Shown here: positions 9,874 to 19,551 of the stretch, piece after piece
How the letters are laid out: each line of letters starts with the position of its first letter
Position numbering within the stretch: the stretch's first letter is position 1
Assembly: GCA_004028505.1 (NCBI GenBank)
Contig: MTKO01000046.1
Coordinates: forward strand, 1 to 64,000
DNA from: Candidatus Electrothrix aarhusensis
Lineage (GTDB): Bacteria > Desulfobacterota > Desulfobulbia > Desulfobulbales > Desulfobulbaceae
Direction of reading: 5' to 3'
DNA: 64,000 nt
Position numbers and translations under genes: made by a program
Notes under the pieces: model-generated
The model's input: the letters and a program-made list of their open reading frames with translations, nothing else
What the model was told of the DNA's origin: nothing
Database searches by the model: none

Positions 9874-10534
9874 GGTCTTCTGGACGGTCAATATCGTGCA
9901 GTTGAGGAAGTAGGGCAACGGAAAGGTTGTTTTTATGGGCCTGGGTAAGTGTTTGTGCTAATACTTGATCAGTGCCCCAGTCAATATTCTGAAAGAGGTC
10001 AGCATAATTTCGCTTCTCTTTTTTGAGGCGGGCAGGGAGGCCGATCAGGTAATATCCACCATCGGTCGCCGGACCGAGAACCAGGTCGTGCTGCTGAAGA
10101 TATTCTAAACCACTTGTGATGATGGCCGAATTTATACCAGGGCAGTCAGAACCAATAAGGAGAACCTTTTCTGCTCCCTGCTGCCATGTTTGCTCAAAGG
10201 CATCTTGCATTCGCTCTCCCAGGCCATTACCCTGTTGTCGAGCCAGCTGAATATCTTTACTGTTCTTGCCCAGCCAGGTTTTTATTTCCTGCTGTGAACC
10301 ACCGCAGTAGTATACCTGCAATTGAATAGAGCCTGTCATTAGTGCCGGTTGAACTTGATTGATAACCTGTTTGGTCATTCGACTATGGAGATCAGCTGCT
10401 CCTTGCGGGCCGAGGTGGTTTATCAATCGAGTTTTTACTTTTCCTGCTTGCGGATAGCGGGTAAAAAGGACGATGACTGACTGCCGGGTTAGGCTTTGAT
10501 TGTCGTTCAACATAAAGTCGTTGATTCTTGGCAC
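9839..10534 (-). CDS. Glycosyltransferase, TIGR04282 arsenosugar type (DUF2064)
   Basis: A 231-residue nucleotidyl/glycosyl-transferase-like protein. It has VIVLFTRYPQAGKVKTRL (about 19-36), the cofC/GlmU-like nucleotide binding start, then KVLLIGSDCPGINSAII and LVLGPATDGGYYLIGL, the signature of DUF2064/TIGR04282. It precedes and overlaps the TIGR04283 gene, the pairing usually seen in arsenosugar or related glycolipid clusters. An alternative ATG at 10513 (MLNDNQSL) would shorten it by seven residues. The usual third partner is absent here. Confidence 0.82.
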   Translation of the reverse strand: MPRINDFMLNDNQSLTRQSVIVLFTRYPQAGKVKTRLINHLGPQGAADLHSRMTKQVINQVQPALMTGSIQLQVYYCGGSQQEIKTWLGKNSKDIQLARQQGNGLGERMQDAFEQTWQQGAEKVLLIGSDCPGINSAIITSGLEYLQQHDLVLGPATDGGYYLIGLPARLKKEKRNYADLFQNIDWGTDQVLAQTLTQAHKNNLSVALLPQLHDIDRPEDLVHLNYYTDPE

Positions 10535-10581
10535 AGCCCCGGAGGGGCGAACGAAAAGAGCCCACCGTTTTAACGGTGGGT
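10530..10581. repeat. REP-like double hairpin
   Basis: Two adjacent palindromes lie between divergent genes: GCCCCGGAGGGGC (about 10536-10548) and CCCACCGTT-TT-AACGGTGGG (10561-10580, 9-bp arms). There is no T-tract, so this is not a clear terminator. G/C-rich palindromes of similar style recur at about 13684, 40950-41090 and 47814, suggesting a REP-like family or scattered small palindromes. Confidence 0.5.
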
Positions 10582-10657
10582 ACTGAATGGCCAGATTCCT
10601 ACCGGATTCTCATCCGCATTATTTTCTCAATTTCCTCAAGCAGAGGTACTCTCTTTC

Positions 10658-11413
10658 ATGGCTGCTGCAAAAAACAAATCACCGCTTTCTTATCAGGAGC
10701 GGACATACCGTGCCATAGAAAATTCAGGTCTTGTTTCCTCCATCGTCAAAATTGCTGAAACAGATCTGCACATCTTGGCCTCACAACCGGTGGAGGATCA
10801 AGTCTTGTTGGCGGTCTCCGAGGTGCGTGGGGTGATCGAAGGATATATCAGGGCATATCCGATTTTTTTGCAGAGCCTTGCCCCGCTTCCTATGGATAAA
10901 CGGGCACCGGAATTTATTAAGGAGATGTTATCAGCAGGAGCATCGACTGGAGTCGGTCCTATGGCAGCGGTTGCCGGGATTGTTGCTGAGCAGGTTGGTA
11001 AAGGCTTGCTTGCTCAAGGCCTTGCAGAGGTCATTGTCGAGAACGGTGGTGATCTCTTTGTCGCCCGGACCCAGGAAAGCACCATTGCCGTTTATGCTGG
11101 TGAATCACCGCTGAGCGGTAAATTGGGCATCCGTCTCCTACCCGAGCAGATGCCCTGCGGAGTGTGCTGCTCCTCCGGTATGATCGGCCACTCTCTCAGT
11201 CTTGGACGTGCTGACGCCGTTGCTGTTGTCGCGTCTTCCACCGCTTTAGCCGATGCCGCTGCCACCCGCTTAGGTAATGAGGTGGGCAGGAATAAAAAAA
11301 GCATCCAGCATGCCTTAGAGATCGCCAAGGAGATTAACGGACTTACTGGTGTTGTTATTATCTCCGGCGAACATCTCGGGGCTTGGGGTGATGTTGAGTT
11401 AGTGGGGGTGTGA
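10658..11413 (+). CDS. UPF0280 family protein (ApbE-like fold)
   Basis: A 251-residue soluble protein with no signal peptide. It carries YRAIENSGLVSSIVKIAETDLHI near the start, the central motif ASTGVGPMAAVAGIVAE (about 97-113), VIVENGGDLFVA (about 129-140) and CGVCCSSGMIGHSLSLGRADAV (about 168-189). These are the conserved blocks of the UPF0280 family, which shares the fold of ApbE flavin transferases. The biochemical reaction is not established, and I see no partner gene. It is transcribed away from the glycosyltransferase pair. Confidence 0.8.
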   Translation: MAAAKNKSPLSYQERTYRAIENSGLVSSIVKIAETDLHILASQPVEDQVLLAVSEVRGVIEGYIRAYPIFLQSLAPLPMDKRAPEFIKEMLSAGASTGVGPMAAVAGIVAEQVGKGLLAQGLAEVIVENGGDLFVARTQESTIAVYAGESPLSGKLGIRLLPEQMPCGVCCSSGMIGHSLSLGRADAVAVVASSTALADAAATRLGNEVGRNKKSIQHALEIAKEINGLTGVVIISGEHLGAWGDVELVGV

Positions 11414-11440
11414 TCGGCGATCTCGGACCCGTCTCCTGCA

Positions 11441-12577
11441 TTACTTCAATTCAATCTCATTTTTCTGACCACTCAGCCGATTGACTTTAACATAATTTTT
11501 GCCCCGGTCCTCAATAGACCAGCCTGATTTCGGGTCATGTTTTTCCCTGAATACCTTGAAATCACTCCAGCCGAGATATTTCTGATTTTTCGGATCACAG
11601 AAGCTGTCAACACCTACCACATTGAACTTTTCTCTTTTCAGTTTCAAGCCAAGAAAGCTGGGGGATTCTTTATGCCGTTCTCCAAAGCGTATATTCTGCG
11701 TAAAAGCAAAGGTGGATTTGGTGCGTGAAAGAATCATCTGTGAAGGAGTGAAATTGGCTTCAATTGATTTGGCAATCTGTGTTCGATAATTCCTCAAAGC
11801 GGCATTAGTGATACCATTGCCGTCCGTTTCCTGTTCTGTCAACTGCCAAAAATCACGGATACCGATATAGGTTTTAAGAAGAAGTTCGTTGCAATTCTGG
11901 GTGGACATCTCGGTATAATCGGAAAGAAGATTATATTCTGGATTGTGTAGCAGGGCAAAAGCTCCGTTTTTAATAAAAAGATCAGTGACAAAACGAGGCA
12001 TTCCTTTGTCATCCACCAGCTGTTTTCCTGCTGCGCCTTTGAGGTATCGTTTTTTCTTTTCGATATCCAAGGCACCGTTTGCTCTGAGGAGATTCCACAG
12101 TTTAAGCTGCACTTTTTTTTCCGGCAAAAAGACAATGGCATCTTTTTCAAAGGAACCAATAAAAAAATTGGGCAAGCTCCATACTTTCAGCTCGCTGAGG
12201 TCATATTCTTCCGAACCGACCTTTTTTACGCCTTTTTTTCTGACCAGATTAAAGGTAATATAATCAGCTTTTTTGGAAAAGCCACTTCTTATAATAAATC
12301 CGGTGTGGGCCATGCCTGTCAAATCAAGGGAGTCGGTATCTGAAACGCCAGTCTCTGGATCTCCGGCACCCCGCCTTGACATAATACCGACAAAGACATC
12401 ATTATTGAGCAGATAGGTCTCAATTGTATTAATCAAATGTTGAGTGCGATCAAGATTCTCCTGTCTTTGCTCGTCGCTGGTTTCTTCCTGGCTGAAGTCA
12501 GCACTGAAAGGCATTGCCGATGATGTGAAAATGAGTAGCCAGATAACCAGTATGGAAAGGTGTTTTATCATTCTCAT
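11441..12577 (-). CDS. Exported DUF2145-like protein (possible papain-like fold)
   Basis: The 378-residue protein has a signal peptide (MRMIKHLSILVIWLLIFTSSAMPFSA). In the mature part, MSRRGAGDPETG, LTGMAHTGFII and later STQNCNELLLKTY follow the DUF2145 order, with an Arg/Asp loop, a His on a strand and an Asn-Cys-Asn. This order resembles permuted NlpC/P60-like cysteine hydrolases, with His before Cys, but catalysis is inference. It is longer than most DUF2145 proteins; the last about 100 residues are unassigned. It lies 38 bases downstream of another exported protein on the same strand, so the two probably form an operon. Confidence 0.6.
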   Translation of the reverse strand: MRMIKHLSILVIWLLIFTSSAMPFSADFSQEETSDEQRQENLDRTQHLINTIETYLLNNDVFVGIMSRRGAGDPETGVSDTDSLDLTGMAHTGFIIRSGFSKKADYITFNLVRKKGVKKVGSEEYDLSELKVWSLPNFFIGSFEKDAIVFLPEKKVQLKLWNLLRANGALDIEKKKRYLKGAAGKQLVDDKGMPRFVTDLFIKNGAFALLHNPEYNLLSDYTEMSTQNCNELLLKTYIGIRDFWQLTEQETDGNGITNAALRNYRTQIAKSIEANFTPSQMILSRTKSTFAFTQNIRFGERHKESPSFLGLKLKREKFNVVGVDSFCDPKNQKYLGWSDFKVFREKHDPKSGWSIEDRGKNYVKVNRLSGQKNEIELK

Positions 12578-12615
12578 ATCAATTTCTTTTGCGTAATCCC
12601 TCTTCCTTTTTGCAA

Positions 12616-13605
12616 TTAAGGTTGAATTTTTTTGGTGGTCTTTTCAACCGCAGCGGTGAGCTTGTCAAGTGAAGCGACAATAAGACCAGAGCCGGTGTTG
12701 ATCACCACAACAGTGGCATCATTGGCGCCATTAACAGTGACAATCGTTGCGTTAACAGCTGCTGTGGCGGCGCGTTTTGAAAGCTCTTTGCTGTATTTAA
12801 CGGAATTAATACCCAGCTGTTTGAGATGGCTTGCTGTAGCGGCAGTAAACTCGACAGTTTCTCGCCCCGTTTTAATGGCGGCAGTGACTGTGGCCATAGA
12901 GGTTTCGCGCAGGAGAGTGTTGGCTTCTTCGAGCGTCATTAAAATATATCGTTCAGTAACGACGGCAGCGGCAATACATTCTTTTGCAATACTGAGGGAG
13001 GCTGTTATGATATTTTTCGCCGCTTCCTCACTTATTGTGACTCCTTTGGCGGCGGCGTCGGCCACCAGCTTGACGCTGTCCACGCTCAACTCAACGCCAG
13101 CGGCGGCAAGCGCGACGGAGAGCTTCGCAACTTCACCGCTTAACCTGCCACTGGCCGCAGCAATATTAACCGCCTGATGCAGAAAAAGCCCAGCAGTCTC
13201 AGCCGACATGGTTATCCCGGCCGCAGTCGCCGATGCGGCGAGCTGAGCAGCGTCCACGGAAAGGTCAATACCAGCGTGCGCCAATTCATTGCTCAACATA
13301 GCTGTGGTGACGAAGCCGTCAGCAAGAACTTCCGTGGAAAAAGCCACGCTTTCCATGGATACTTCAGCACTGGTCAGAACAATATTTGCAAGAGGTTTGC
13401 CGAGTTCAATAGCAATATTGCCTCCGAGCTCAAGGCCAGCGGCTGAGAGGTCGGCAGACGCTGAGAGAAGATTAATCGCTGCCTCAACAGAGGCTTTACT
13501 GGCTTCCCCGCTGGCGACAATGGCGTTTTTACCGTGGGCGACGGTGGAAAACGAAATAATGAGGGCAATCAAAATGATATGAAGAGTATGCCGTTTTTTT
13601 ACCAT
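12616..13605 (-). CDS. Exported alanine-rich amphipathic helical protein
   Basis: I do not recognise a named family. The 329-residue protein has a signal peptide ending near VAHGKNA and then consists of repeating helical units of about 30-35 residues rich in Ala, Ser, Val and Glu (for example AAGVELSVDSVKLVADAAAK followed by GVTISEEAAKNII). Hydrophobic and small residues alternate in a pattern suited to long amphipathic helices, like apolipoprotein-type or coiled-coil proteins. Cysteine is nearly absent. It probably resides in the periplasm or outside the cell and is likely co-transcribed with the DUF2145-like gene. Confidence 0.62.
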   Translation of the reverse strand: MVKKRHTLHIILIALIISFSTVAHGKNAIVASGEASKASVEAAINLLSASADLSAAGLELGGNIAIELGKPLANIVLTSAEVSMESVAFSTEVLADGFVTTAMLSNELAHAGIDLSVDAAQLAASATAAGITMSAETAGLFLHQAVNIAAASGRLSGEVAKLSVALAAAGVELSVDSVKLVADAAAKGVTISEEAAKNIITASLSIAKECIAAAVVTERYILMTLEEANTLLRETSMATVTAAIKTGRETVEFTAATASHLKQLGINSVKYSKELSKRAATAAVNATIVTVNGANDATVVVINTGSGLIVASLDKLTAAVEKTTKKIQP

Positions 13606-13682
13606 AGTTAATTCCTCTCTGATTATTGTTTGAACTTGAACAAAAAACTTTTAAGGCTGATGAGACCGTAGGCAGGGTGCGG

Positions 13683-13712
13683 TAAGGGGCGACCGATTGT
13701 CGCCCTGTTATT
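13683..13712. repeat. REP-like palindrome (GGGGCGAC...GTCGCCC)
   Basis: The sequence GGGGCGACCGATTGTCGCCC forms a G/C-rich stem-loop downstream of the epimerase and upstream of the alanine-rich gene. It resembles the right arm of the repeat at 47863-47887, so it may be one copy of a dispersed palindrome. Confidence 0.4.
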
Positions 13713-13761
13713 TTGGACAGAAACGCAGGTCTTTAGGCCTACAGTCCAGTACCAAAATAAG

Positions 13762-14771
13762 TTACCCCCCATAATACCCCTGATACCAAGCTACAAAATT
13801 TTTAATGCCTTCCTCAATAGTGGTTTGCGGCTTAAAGTCGATTTCTCGAACCAGATCATCCACATTGGCATAGGTTGCCGGAACATCACCAGGCTGCATG
13901 GGCATGAAATTCTTTTTCGCCGTTTTGCCAAGGCATTCTTCCAATACTTCAATATAGTGCATCAGCTGTTGCTTGGAGTTATTGCCAATATTGTAGAGTC
14001 GCCACGGACAGTAGCTGGTGGCTGAATCTGGCTTGTCGCCGCTCCAACTTGGGTTGGGGACCGGCATGTGATCAATCAGACGAAAAACTCCCTCGACGAT
14101 ATCGTGACATAGGTGAAATCACGTTCCATTTCACCGTTATTAAAGATATCAATGGGTCGATCTTCCATGATAGCTTTAGTAAAGAGGAAGAGGGCCATGT
14201 CCGGTCTACCCCAAGGGCCGTAGACCGTGAAAAAGCGCAGACCAGTGCAAGGCAACCCGTAGAGATGACTGTAGCTATGGGCCATGAGTTCATTAGCCTT
14301 TTTGGAAGCGGCATAAAGAGAGACCGGATGATCTACATTATCATGCACGGAAAAGGGCATGGAGGTGTTGGCACCGTACACTGAGCTGGAGGAGGCGTAC
14401 AGCAGATGTTTGACCTTATTATGACGACAGCCTTCCAGGATGTTGAGAAAGCCGACCAGATTCGTGTCCACATAAGAGTGGGGATTGATGAGTGAGTAAC
14501 GTACTCCTGCCTGGGCCGCCAAGTTAACCACGGCATCGAATTGCTCCTCGGCAAAGAGCTTTTCCGTCAGCTCCCGATCCGCCATGTCGAAATTCGCATG
14601 GCTGAATCGCTCAAACGCAAGCAATTGTGCCAGTCGGGTCTTTTTCAGCTCAGGATCATAATAATCATTGAGATTATCCAGGCCAACCACGGTGCGACCG
14701 CTCTCAAGCAGACGCTTGGAGAGATTATGCCCGATAAAACCGGCAGCGCCGGTAACAAGTATTTTTTGCAT
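13762..14771 (-). CDS. NAD-dependent sugar epimerase, UDP-glucuronate 4-epimerase type (frameshifted)
   Basis: Two adjacent minus frames (14076-14771 and 13762-14067) together form one extended SDR of about 335 residues. The first part has [20 protein letters not shown] (GxxGxxG, NAD binding), [17 protein letters not shown], the catalytic [15 protein letters not shown] (YxxxK) and [18 protein letters not shown]. The second part has [19 protein letters not shown] and [20 protein letters not shown], the usual C-terminal blocks. The break is at about 14105: after DFTYV the sequence lacks one G, and restoring it gives [18 protein letters not shown]. It probably interconverts UDP-GlcA and UDP-GalA for surface glycans. 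A sequencing deletion is likelier than a true pseudogene. Confidence 0.85.
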
Positions 14772-14930
14772 TTGTAAAATAATGAATTAGAGGCTATAGG
14801 TGAGAGTCATATATAATATATGCATTGATTATGCTGTGCATGTATACCCAAGCACCGCCACAAATTGGGCTTTTAATTTCTATTTGCTGTAACGTGAAAT
14901 CAGAAGGTTGCCGTTTTTCCAAGGCGCAGT

Positions 14931-15149
14931 TCATTTAGGCCGATTAAACAATACAATGCCAAAGCAAATGCAGTGCCAAAGGTGAATCGCTTCAACGTCA
15001 AAAGAGGTTGAAGATTGGAGGCAAGGAGTTATAAAGTGGATCATGCCCATAATCACAACACCAGCCAGAATGCCCAAGATTATCTTCTGGGGCATTAACT
15101 GGTTGATAATTGAATGCAGAAAATCAATTATATCCTTGCGATTTTCCAT
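14931..15149 (-). CDS. Small membrane protein
   Basis: A 72-residue reading frame starts at an ATG preceded by a run of G's that could serve as ribosome site (AAGGGGGG, 3 bases before the start region). It has one clear membrane helix (QKIILGILAGVVIMGMIHFI), a short amphipathic N-terminus and an odd C-terminus that may be altered by an indel. It follows the aldolase by 16 bases on the same strand. I cannot assign a family, and the G/C homopolymer next to the start makes frame errors possible. Confidence 0.4.
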   Translation of the reverse strand: MENRKDIIDFLHSIINQLMPQKIILGILAGVVIMGMIHFITPCLQSSTSFDVEAIHLWHCICFGIVLFNRPK

Positions 15150-15165
15150 TTCCCCCCCCTTATTT

Positions 15166-16444
15166 TCAATCGTCAAAATCGCCTTCCGGCCCTTTATCAG
15201 TATCCAGCTCAGCAGCACGGGCACGAATTTTCTCTTCTGTCCAATCTTCGGGAGATTCAATGCGTCCGGTTTTTGGACCGAGATCATAGGAGCCAGCTTC
15301 CAAAATGGCATCTACAGCATAGCGTGCTGTTCCGCCCGCATTGAAAACCTCGGTAAGCATGGTGTAGACAAAATTATCAACCGTCGAGCCATTCGTTCTC
15401 GAATTTCTCTGGGTTGCCCCATGAGCTTGTTTTCAAAGACCGCATTCAGTTTTTTATAATTACCCTTGGCCCAGCCTTGGGCCTTGGCGTAGTCTTTCAT
15501 CTCCTGCCATAGCTCCTCTGTCATGCCTTGGCCGGGTACCTTGACAAACTCACCGTCTCCATCAAGGATAGCGTTGCCATAGTCATTCACCGCAACACCC
15601 CAGGAAATCATCTGAAGGGCAGTGGCAACATTGGCCTTGGTGGTTCTCGTTTGCGCCGTAATAGCCCGCAATCGGTCCGAGCTATTGCCCGAGGTTCCGT
15701 GCTGGGCACCGGATACACCGTAGTCTTTTAAGGCCTCGTGGATTTCCGCAGTCAGCTCAACTTGGATTCCTTGGCCGGAGGCTTCAATGCCGTGGGTGGT
15801 GCCGTTGTTGAGAGCGATCCAATCTGGGAAAATATCATGAGCATTGAGTCCTTTGACTAGAAAGAGGGCCTCGTCTGCCGAAGACAATCCTTGGGTACCT
15901 TGATCTCTCCGACTTCGGTTTCATAGCCTGCCCAGGAGGGAATGAAGCTATTCAAATCAATGCAGGCCAGCAGGTTATCGTCGTCCAGCATATGGGATGC
16001 ATCAACAGCAATGGAGGTTATTCCAGCATCAAAGAGCGAGGGAATCTCGGTACGGGCAAAGGGTAGGTCAGCAGCAGATTTGATGCCGTAATGATCGGCA
16101 TGGATGGCTACCGGCACAGTAATACCTAGCTCATTACAAAGGGCATCGACCTGACGGGCCATATTCCAGTAATTTGTCGGACAATAGGATGACGCACCGC
16201 CTTCGGAACGGGCGATCTCAATAATCAATGCAGCCTGGGCACGTTGCGCAGCCATCAAGGCTCCGCGTATGACCAGATGGTTTCGACCGTTGGCGGCCAT
16301 AGTCATGGCTTTGCCTTTTGCCAACAAAGCGCGATCAATCACCTTGCCGCTGACCAGCAGGGCCTTGGAGTTAGGAAACAGGGACTTAATGTTCGGCGGT
16401 CGGCCTATTTCAAGGGCTTTTTCAAAATCTGCTATGTAGGACAT
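15166..16444 (-). CDS. Class II fructose-bisphosphate aldolase (two apparent frameshifts)
   Basis: Three minus frames (15857-16444, 15312-15887, 15166-15360) join into one protein of about 425 residues. Visible class II aldolase features are VPVAIHADHYG (zinc-ligand region), ITSIAVDASHM, GYETEVGEIKGTQG, IALNNGTTHG and VSGAQHGTSG. Breaks occur near 15900 (one A missing in AAGG) and near 15381 (one G missing in a GG run); restoring single bases gives GEIKGTQGLSSADEA and MARRVDNFVYTM. The enzyme cleaves or forms fructose-1,6-bisphosphate in glycolysis and gluconeogenesis. The Shine-Dalgarno AAGGAGG lies seven bases before ATG 16444. The breaks are probably sequence errors, as the protein is otherwise intact. 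Confidence 0.8.
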
Positions 16445-16816
16445 TGGTTCCTCCTTTTGTCAGATAATCAGATAGGGAGCCGGGTGTACGGCACCTGCTA
16501 TGCGGAATAATTCGTTTAATATATCGATTCCAACATACCCTATTCACGAAATACTGTAAACCTCTCCCTGAGTAACTGACCAGTGGCATACCGATTTTTC
16601 TTCCTCTGTCATTCGGGAGAACCTATGCTGACCTAAAAGAAATGCATCCCTATGAAGGAAATGTGAGATTTAAACTTGACAAACATTAGGTACCGCAATA
16701 CAGAGTCTGACGAAGTTTGTGTATGTATTCTTTATTGGCAGTAGTAGGGTGGGATGAGTCGTTTCGACTCATCACTAATCAGATAACAATCTCAACTTAA
16801 CAAAAGAGGATGTAGA
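16445..16816 (+). promoter_or_regulatory. Divergent upstream region with candidate promoter and hairpin before SulP
   Basis: This 372-base gap separates the leftward aldolase from the rightward SulP gene. TTGACA at 16676-16681 is followed after 17 bases by the weak -10 candidate TACAGA. Further down, a perfect 9-bp hairpin (GATGAGTCG/CGACTCATC, 16753-16773, loop TTT) sits about 44 bases before the SulP start and lacks a T-tract, so it may be a leader structure or operator. No other feature is visible. Confidence 0.35.
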
Positions 16817-18562
16817 ATGAAGGTGGAGTCGCTGTTTCCTTTTCTTCAATGGTTTAAATTAATAACCAAACAGACCGTCAAAGATGATCTTGTAGCCGGC
16901 CTAACCGGTGCGGTCATTGTCTTGCCCCAAGGTGTCGCATTTGCGACCATTGCTGGCCTACCGCCAGAATATGGTCTATATACGGCGATGATCACACCGA
17001 TTATTGCTGCATTATTCGGTTCCTCATTGCATCTTATCTCGGGGCCTACCACTGCTATTTCCATTGTGGTGTTTTCCTCAGTGAGTCGTTACGCCGAAGC
17101 AGGGAGCCCGGAATTTATTAACCTTGCTCTGACGCTGACCTTTCTTGCCGGGGTTTATCAGCTTGCCTTTGGGCTTGCCCGGCTAGGCAGTTTGGTTAAC
17201 TTTGTTTCCCATACCGTGGTGATCGGGTTTACCGCCGGTGCAGCCATTCTGATCGCTACAAGTCAAGTCAAGCATATTACTGGTATTCCCATTGCAAAAG
17301 GAGAGTCTTTTCTTCATACTTGGATTGCTCTCTTTCATGGAATGAGTGATTTTAATATACTTCTTTTACTGATCGGACTCGCTACCCTTGCGGTCTCATT
17401 TTTTTCGAAGAAATTTTTTCCCAAGGCCCCGAATCTCCTTATTGGTATGGTTGTAGGGAGTTTGATTGCTGTTGTTTTTAATAAATTTCACATAGCTGAT
17501 CCGGGTGCTATTAAATTAGTTGGCGAGATACCTGCTCATCTTCCTCCGTTATCATCACCTGATTTTTCTCCTGCTACTATCAAAATGCTGGCCCCTGAGG
17601 CCTTTGCCGTTGCCCTGCTGGGTCTGATCGAAGCCGTGTCTATCAGTCGAGCCGTTGCTACCAAGTCTGATCAGCGCATCGATTCGAACCAGGAGTTCAT
17701 CGGCCAAGGATTATCGAATATCTGCGGCAGCTTTGTGTCAAGTTATGCAGGGTCTGGCTCCTTTACTCGTTCCGGGATTAATTTTGAGGCTGGCGCTAAA
17801 ACCCCGCTTTCCGCGATATTCGCAGCAATTGCGTTGATGTGTATTATTCTGCTCATTGCTCCACTGACGGCCTATCTTCCCATTGCCGCTATGGGCGGGG
17901 TTATTCTGCTGGTTGCTTATAACCTGATTGATTTTCATCATGTCAAGAAGGTACTGACATTTAGTAAGTCAGAATCCGCTGTCCTTCTGACGACCTTTTT
18001 TGCCACCCTGTTTCTTGAGTTGGAGTTTGCCATTTATATGGGCGTCCTGCTTTCTCTGATTCTCTTTCTCGCCAGAACATCAAGCCCTGAGATTCATTCA
18101 ATTTCTGTTGACAATATCGAAAAGGACGGCATAAGGAAGTTTGTTGATATGGAGCAGAAACCGCTGGCAGAATGCTCCCAGCTGAAAATTCTTAGAATTG
18201 ATAGGTCCATCTATTTCGGTTCAATTAATCGTATTCAGAACCGTATTGCAGAGGTATCGGACAAAGAGGGTATCTATAATATTTTGCTTATTGCCACTGG
18301 TATCAACTTGATTGATTTGGCCGGTGCAGAAGCTTTAATTGCAGAAAATAATCGCTTGAAGAAGATGGGCGGCGGCCTGTATTTTGTTAATATGAAGGCG
18401 GCTGTTTATGAGTTTGCAGTACGGTCAGGCTTCATCAAAAGTATAGGGCCAGATCACTTTTTTGACAGTAAAAGTTCTGCTGTTTCAGAGATTTACAGTA
18501 AATTGGATAGAAGCAAATGTCCTTCCTGTGAAAAGAAAATATTCAAAGAGTGCCGTTGTTAA
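16817..18562 (+). CDS. SulP-family anion transporter with STAS domain
   Basis: A 581-residue transporter. It begins TVKDDLVAGLTGAVIVLPQG (about 20-39), the canonical SulP entry sequence, followed by GLPPEYGLYTAMI and the rest of the 10-14 helix Sulfate_transp domain to about residue 415. A cytoplasmic STAS domain follows at about 445-560 (LKILRIDRSIYFGSINRI, LIDLAGAEALI). The C-terminus ends with a small cysteine cluster (CPSCEKKIFKECRC) that might bind metal. SulP proteins carry sulfate, bicarbonate or other anions with Na+ or H+; in a sulfur-cycling organism sulfate is plausible, but the substrate cannot be read from sequence. Confidence 0.92.
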   Translation: MKVESLFPFLQWFKLITKQTVKDDLVAGLTGAVIVLPQGVAFATIAGLPPEYGLYTAMITPIIAALFGSSLHLISGPTTAISIVVFSSVSRYAEAGSPEFINLALTLTFLAGVYQLAFGLARLGSLVNFVSHTVVIGFTAGAAILIATSQVKHITGIPIAKGESFLHTWIALFHGMSDFNILLLLIGLATLAVSFFSKKFFPKAPNLLIGMVVGSLIAVVFNKFHIADPGAIKLVGEIPAHLPPLSSPDFSPATIKMLAPEAFAVALLGLIEAVSISRAVATKSDQRIDSNQEFIGQGLSNICGSFVSSYAGSGSFTRSGINFEAGAKTPLSAIFAAIALMCIILLIAPLTAYLPIAAMGGVILLVAYNLIDFHHVKKVLTFSKSESAVLLTTFFATLFLELEFAIYMGVLLSLILFLARTSSPEIHSISVDNIEKDGIRKFVDMEQKPLAECSQLKILRIDRSIYFGSINRIQNRIAEVSDKEGIYNILLIATGINLIDLAGAEALIAENNRLKKMGGGLYFVNMKAAVYEFAVRSGFIKSIGPDHFFDSKSSAVSEIYSKLDRSKCPSCEKKIFKECRC

Positions 18563-18578
18563 CTTAGGTTGTTTCTGC

Positions 18579-18604
18579 GGGGCAGGCCAATACTGGCCTG
18601 TCCC
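18579..18604 (+). terminator. Probable terminator after SulP
   Basis: The arms GGGGCAGGCC and GGCCTGTCCC (18579-18588, 18595-18604; one G-T pair) form a stable stem with a six-base loop 17 bases after the SulP stop. The following sequence (TCTGTATACG) is not a T-run, so efficiency is uncertain. The 160 bases beyond, up to the tatC stop, hold no gene. Confidence 0.45.
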
Positions 18605-18766
18605 TCTGTATACGTTACGGAAGTGCTTATCCGGCTTCCCTACTTATCAAGCATCCCTTACCGGAGAACGTGATTAACCTCATTCTTCAGCAGGGTTACT
18701 CGGTTGCCTGCCTTCTCTCCTTTATCCTTTCTTCCACCTGGCTTTCACCCCTCCATCTGGCTTTGT

Positions 18767-19551
18767 TTACCCTTCTTCGGTTTCATCTGTGTCTTCTCCT
18801 TCAATTTTCATTAAGGGTTTTCGTACAAAGAAACGTACTGCGACAATGCTGATTTCATAAAGCACAACCAGTGGGCCAGCCATAAGCAGCTGATTAACTA
18901 CGTCTGGAGTCGGAGTGACGATTGCTGCAATAATAAAAGCAATAAGAAAGGCGTATTTGCGATTTTTTGATAAAAAAGGTGCATCGACTATGCTGAGTTT
19001 AGCCAAAAAGACCATAACCACCGGAAGCTCAAAAATAACTCCAAAGGCCAAGAGGAGGCGGAGGGCAAGAGAAAAATATTCGCTGACCGCAGGCATGGGG
19101 TCAAGGAATTCACTGGAATAACTGATGAGAAAACGAAATGCAGGCGGAAAGACGACAAAATAGCCAAAGGCAGCTCCACCGAGGAAACAGAAGGTGGAGA
19201 TAAAGCTGAAGGGCAGCAGCATTTTTTTTTCATGCTGATAGAGACCTGGTGATATAAAACGCCAGATTTGATAAAAGATAACAGGACAGGCAAGCAGGAT
19301 ACCTGCGACGAGGGCGAGTTTTAGATAAAAAAAAACCCCTCTTGATACGAGATAAAGATCAGGCTTTTATTTGCGGGAAGCACCCTGATAAGCGGTTGAA
19401 AGAACCAGGCAGCAAGAGGCTGGATAAAGGAATAGGCAACTGCAAAACCTGCTGCGGCTGCGGACAGGGAGATAATCAGGCAGGAGCGTAGCTCGCTGAG
19501 ATGCTCTATAAGTGTTTGTTGCGACAGGGGGTTAGAATTGCTCATGCTCAT
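18767..19551 (-). CDS. tatC: Sec-independent protein translocase TatC (frameshifted)
   Basis: The N-terminal part (LSQQTLIEHLSELRSCLIIS) is the TatC amino-terminal signature with the conserved LxELR. It stops at SYQEGFFFI, while the next frame continues YLKLALVAGILLACPVIFYQ, then IWRFISPGLYQHE and ends after a six-helix layout with IVTPTPDVVNQLLMAGPL. A run of nine T's on the minus strand at about 19325-19333 would need ten to join the frames, so one T is apparently missing. TatC is the twin-arginine signal receptor in the inner membrane. No tatA or tatB lies nearby. I chose the ATG at 19551; another at 19545 is equally possible. Confidence 0.88.

Noticed and set aside
12632-13177. 181-residue plus-strand frame opposite the alanine-rich gene
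   Set aside because: Low-complexity complement of an Ala/Ser-rich gene that has a signal peptide and ribosome context on the minus strand.
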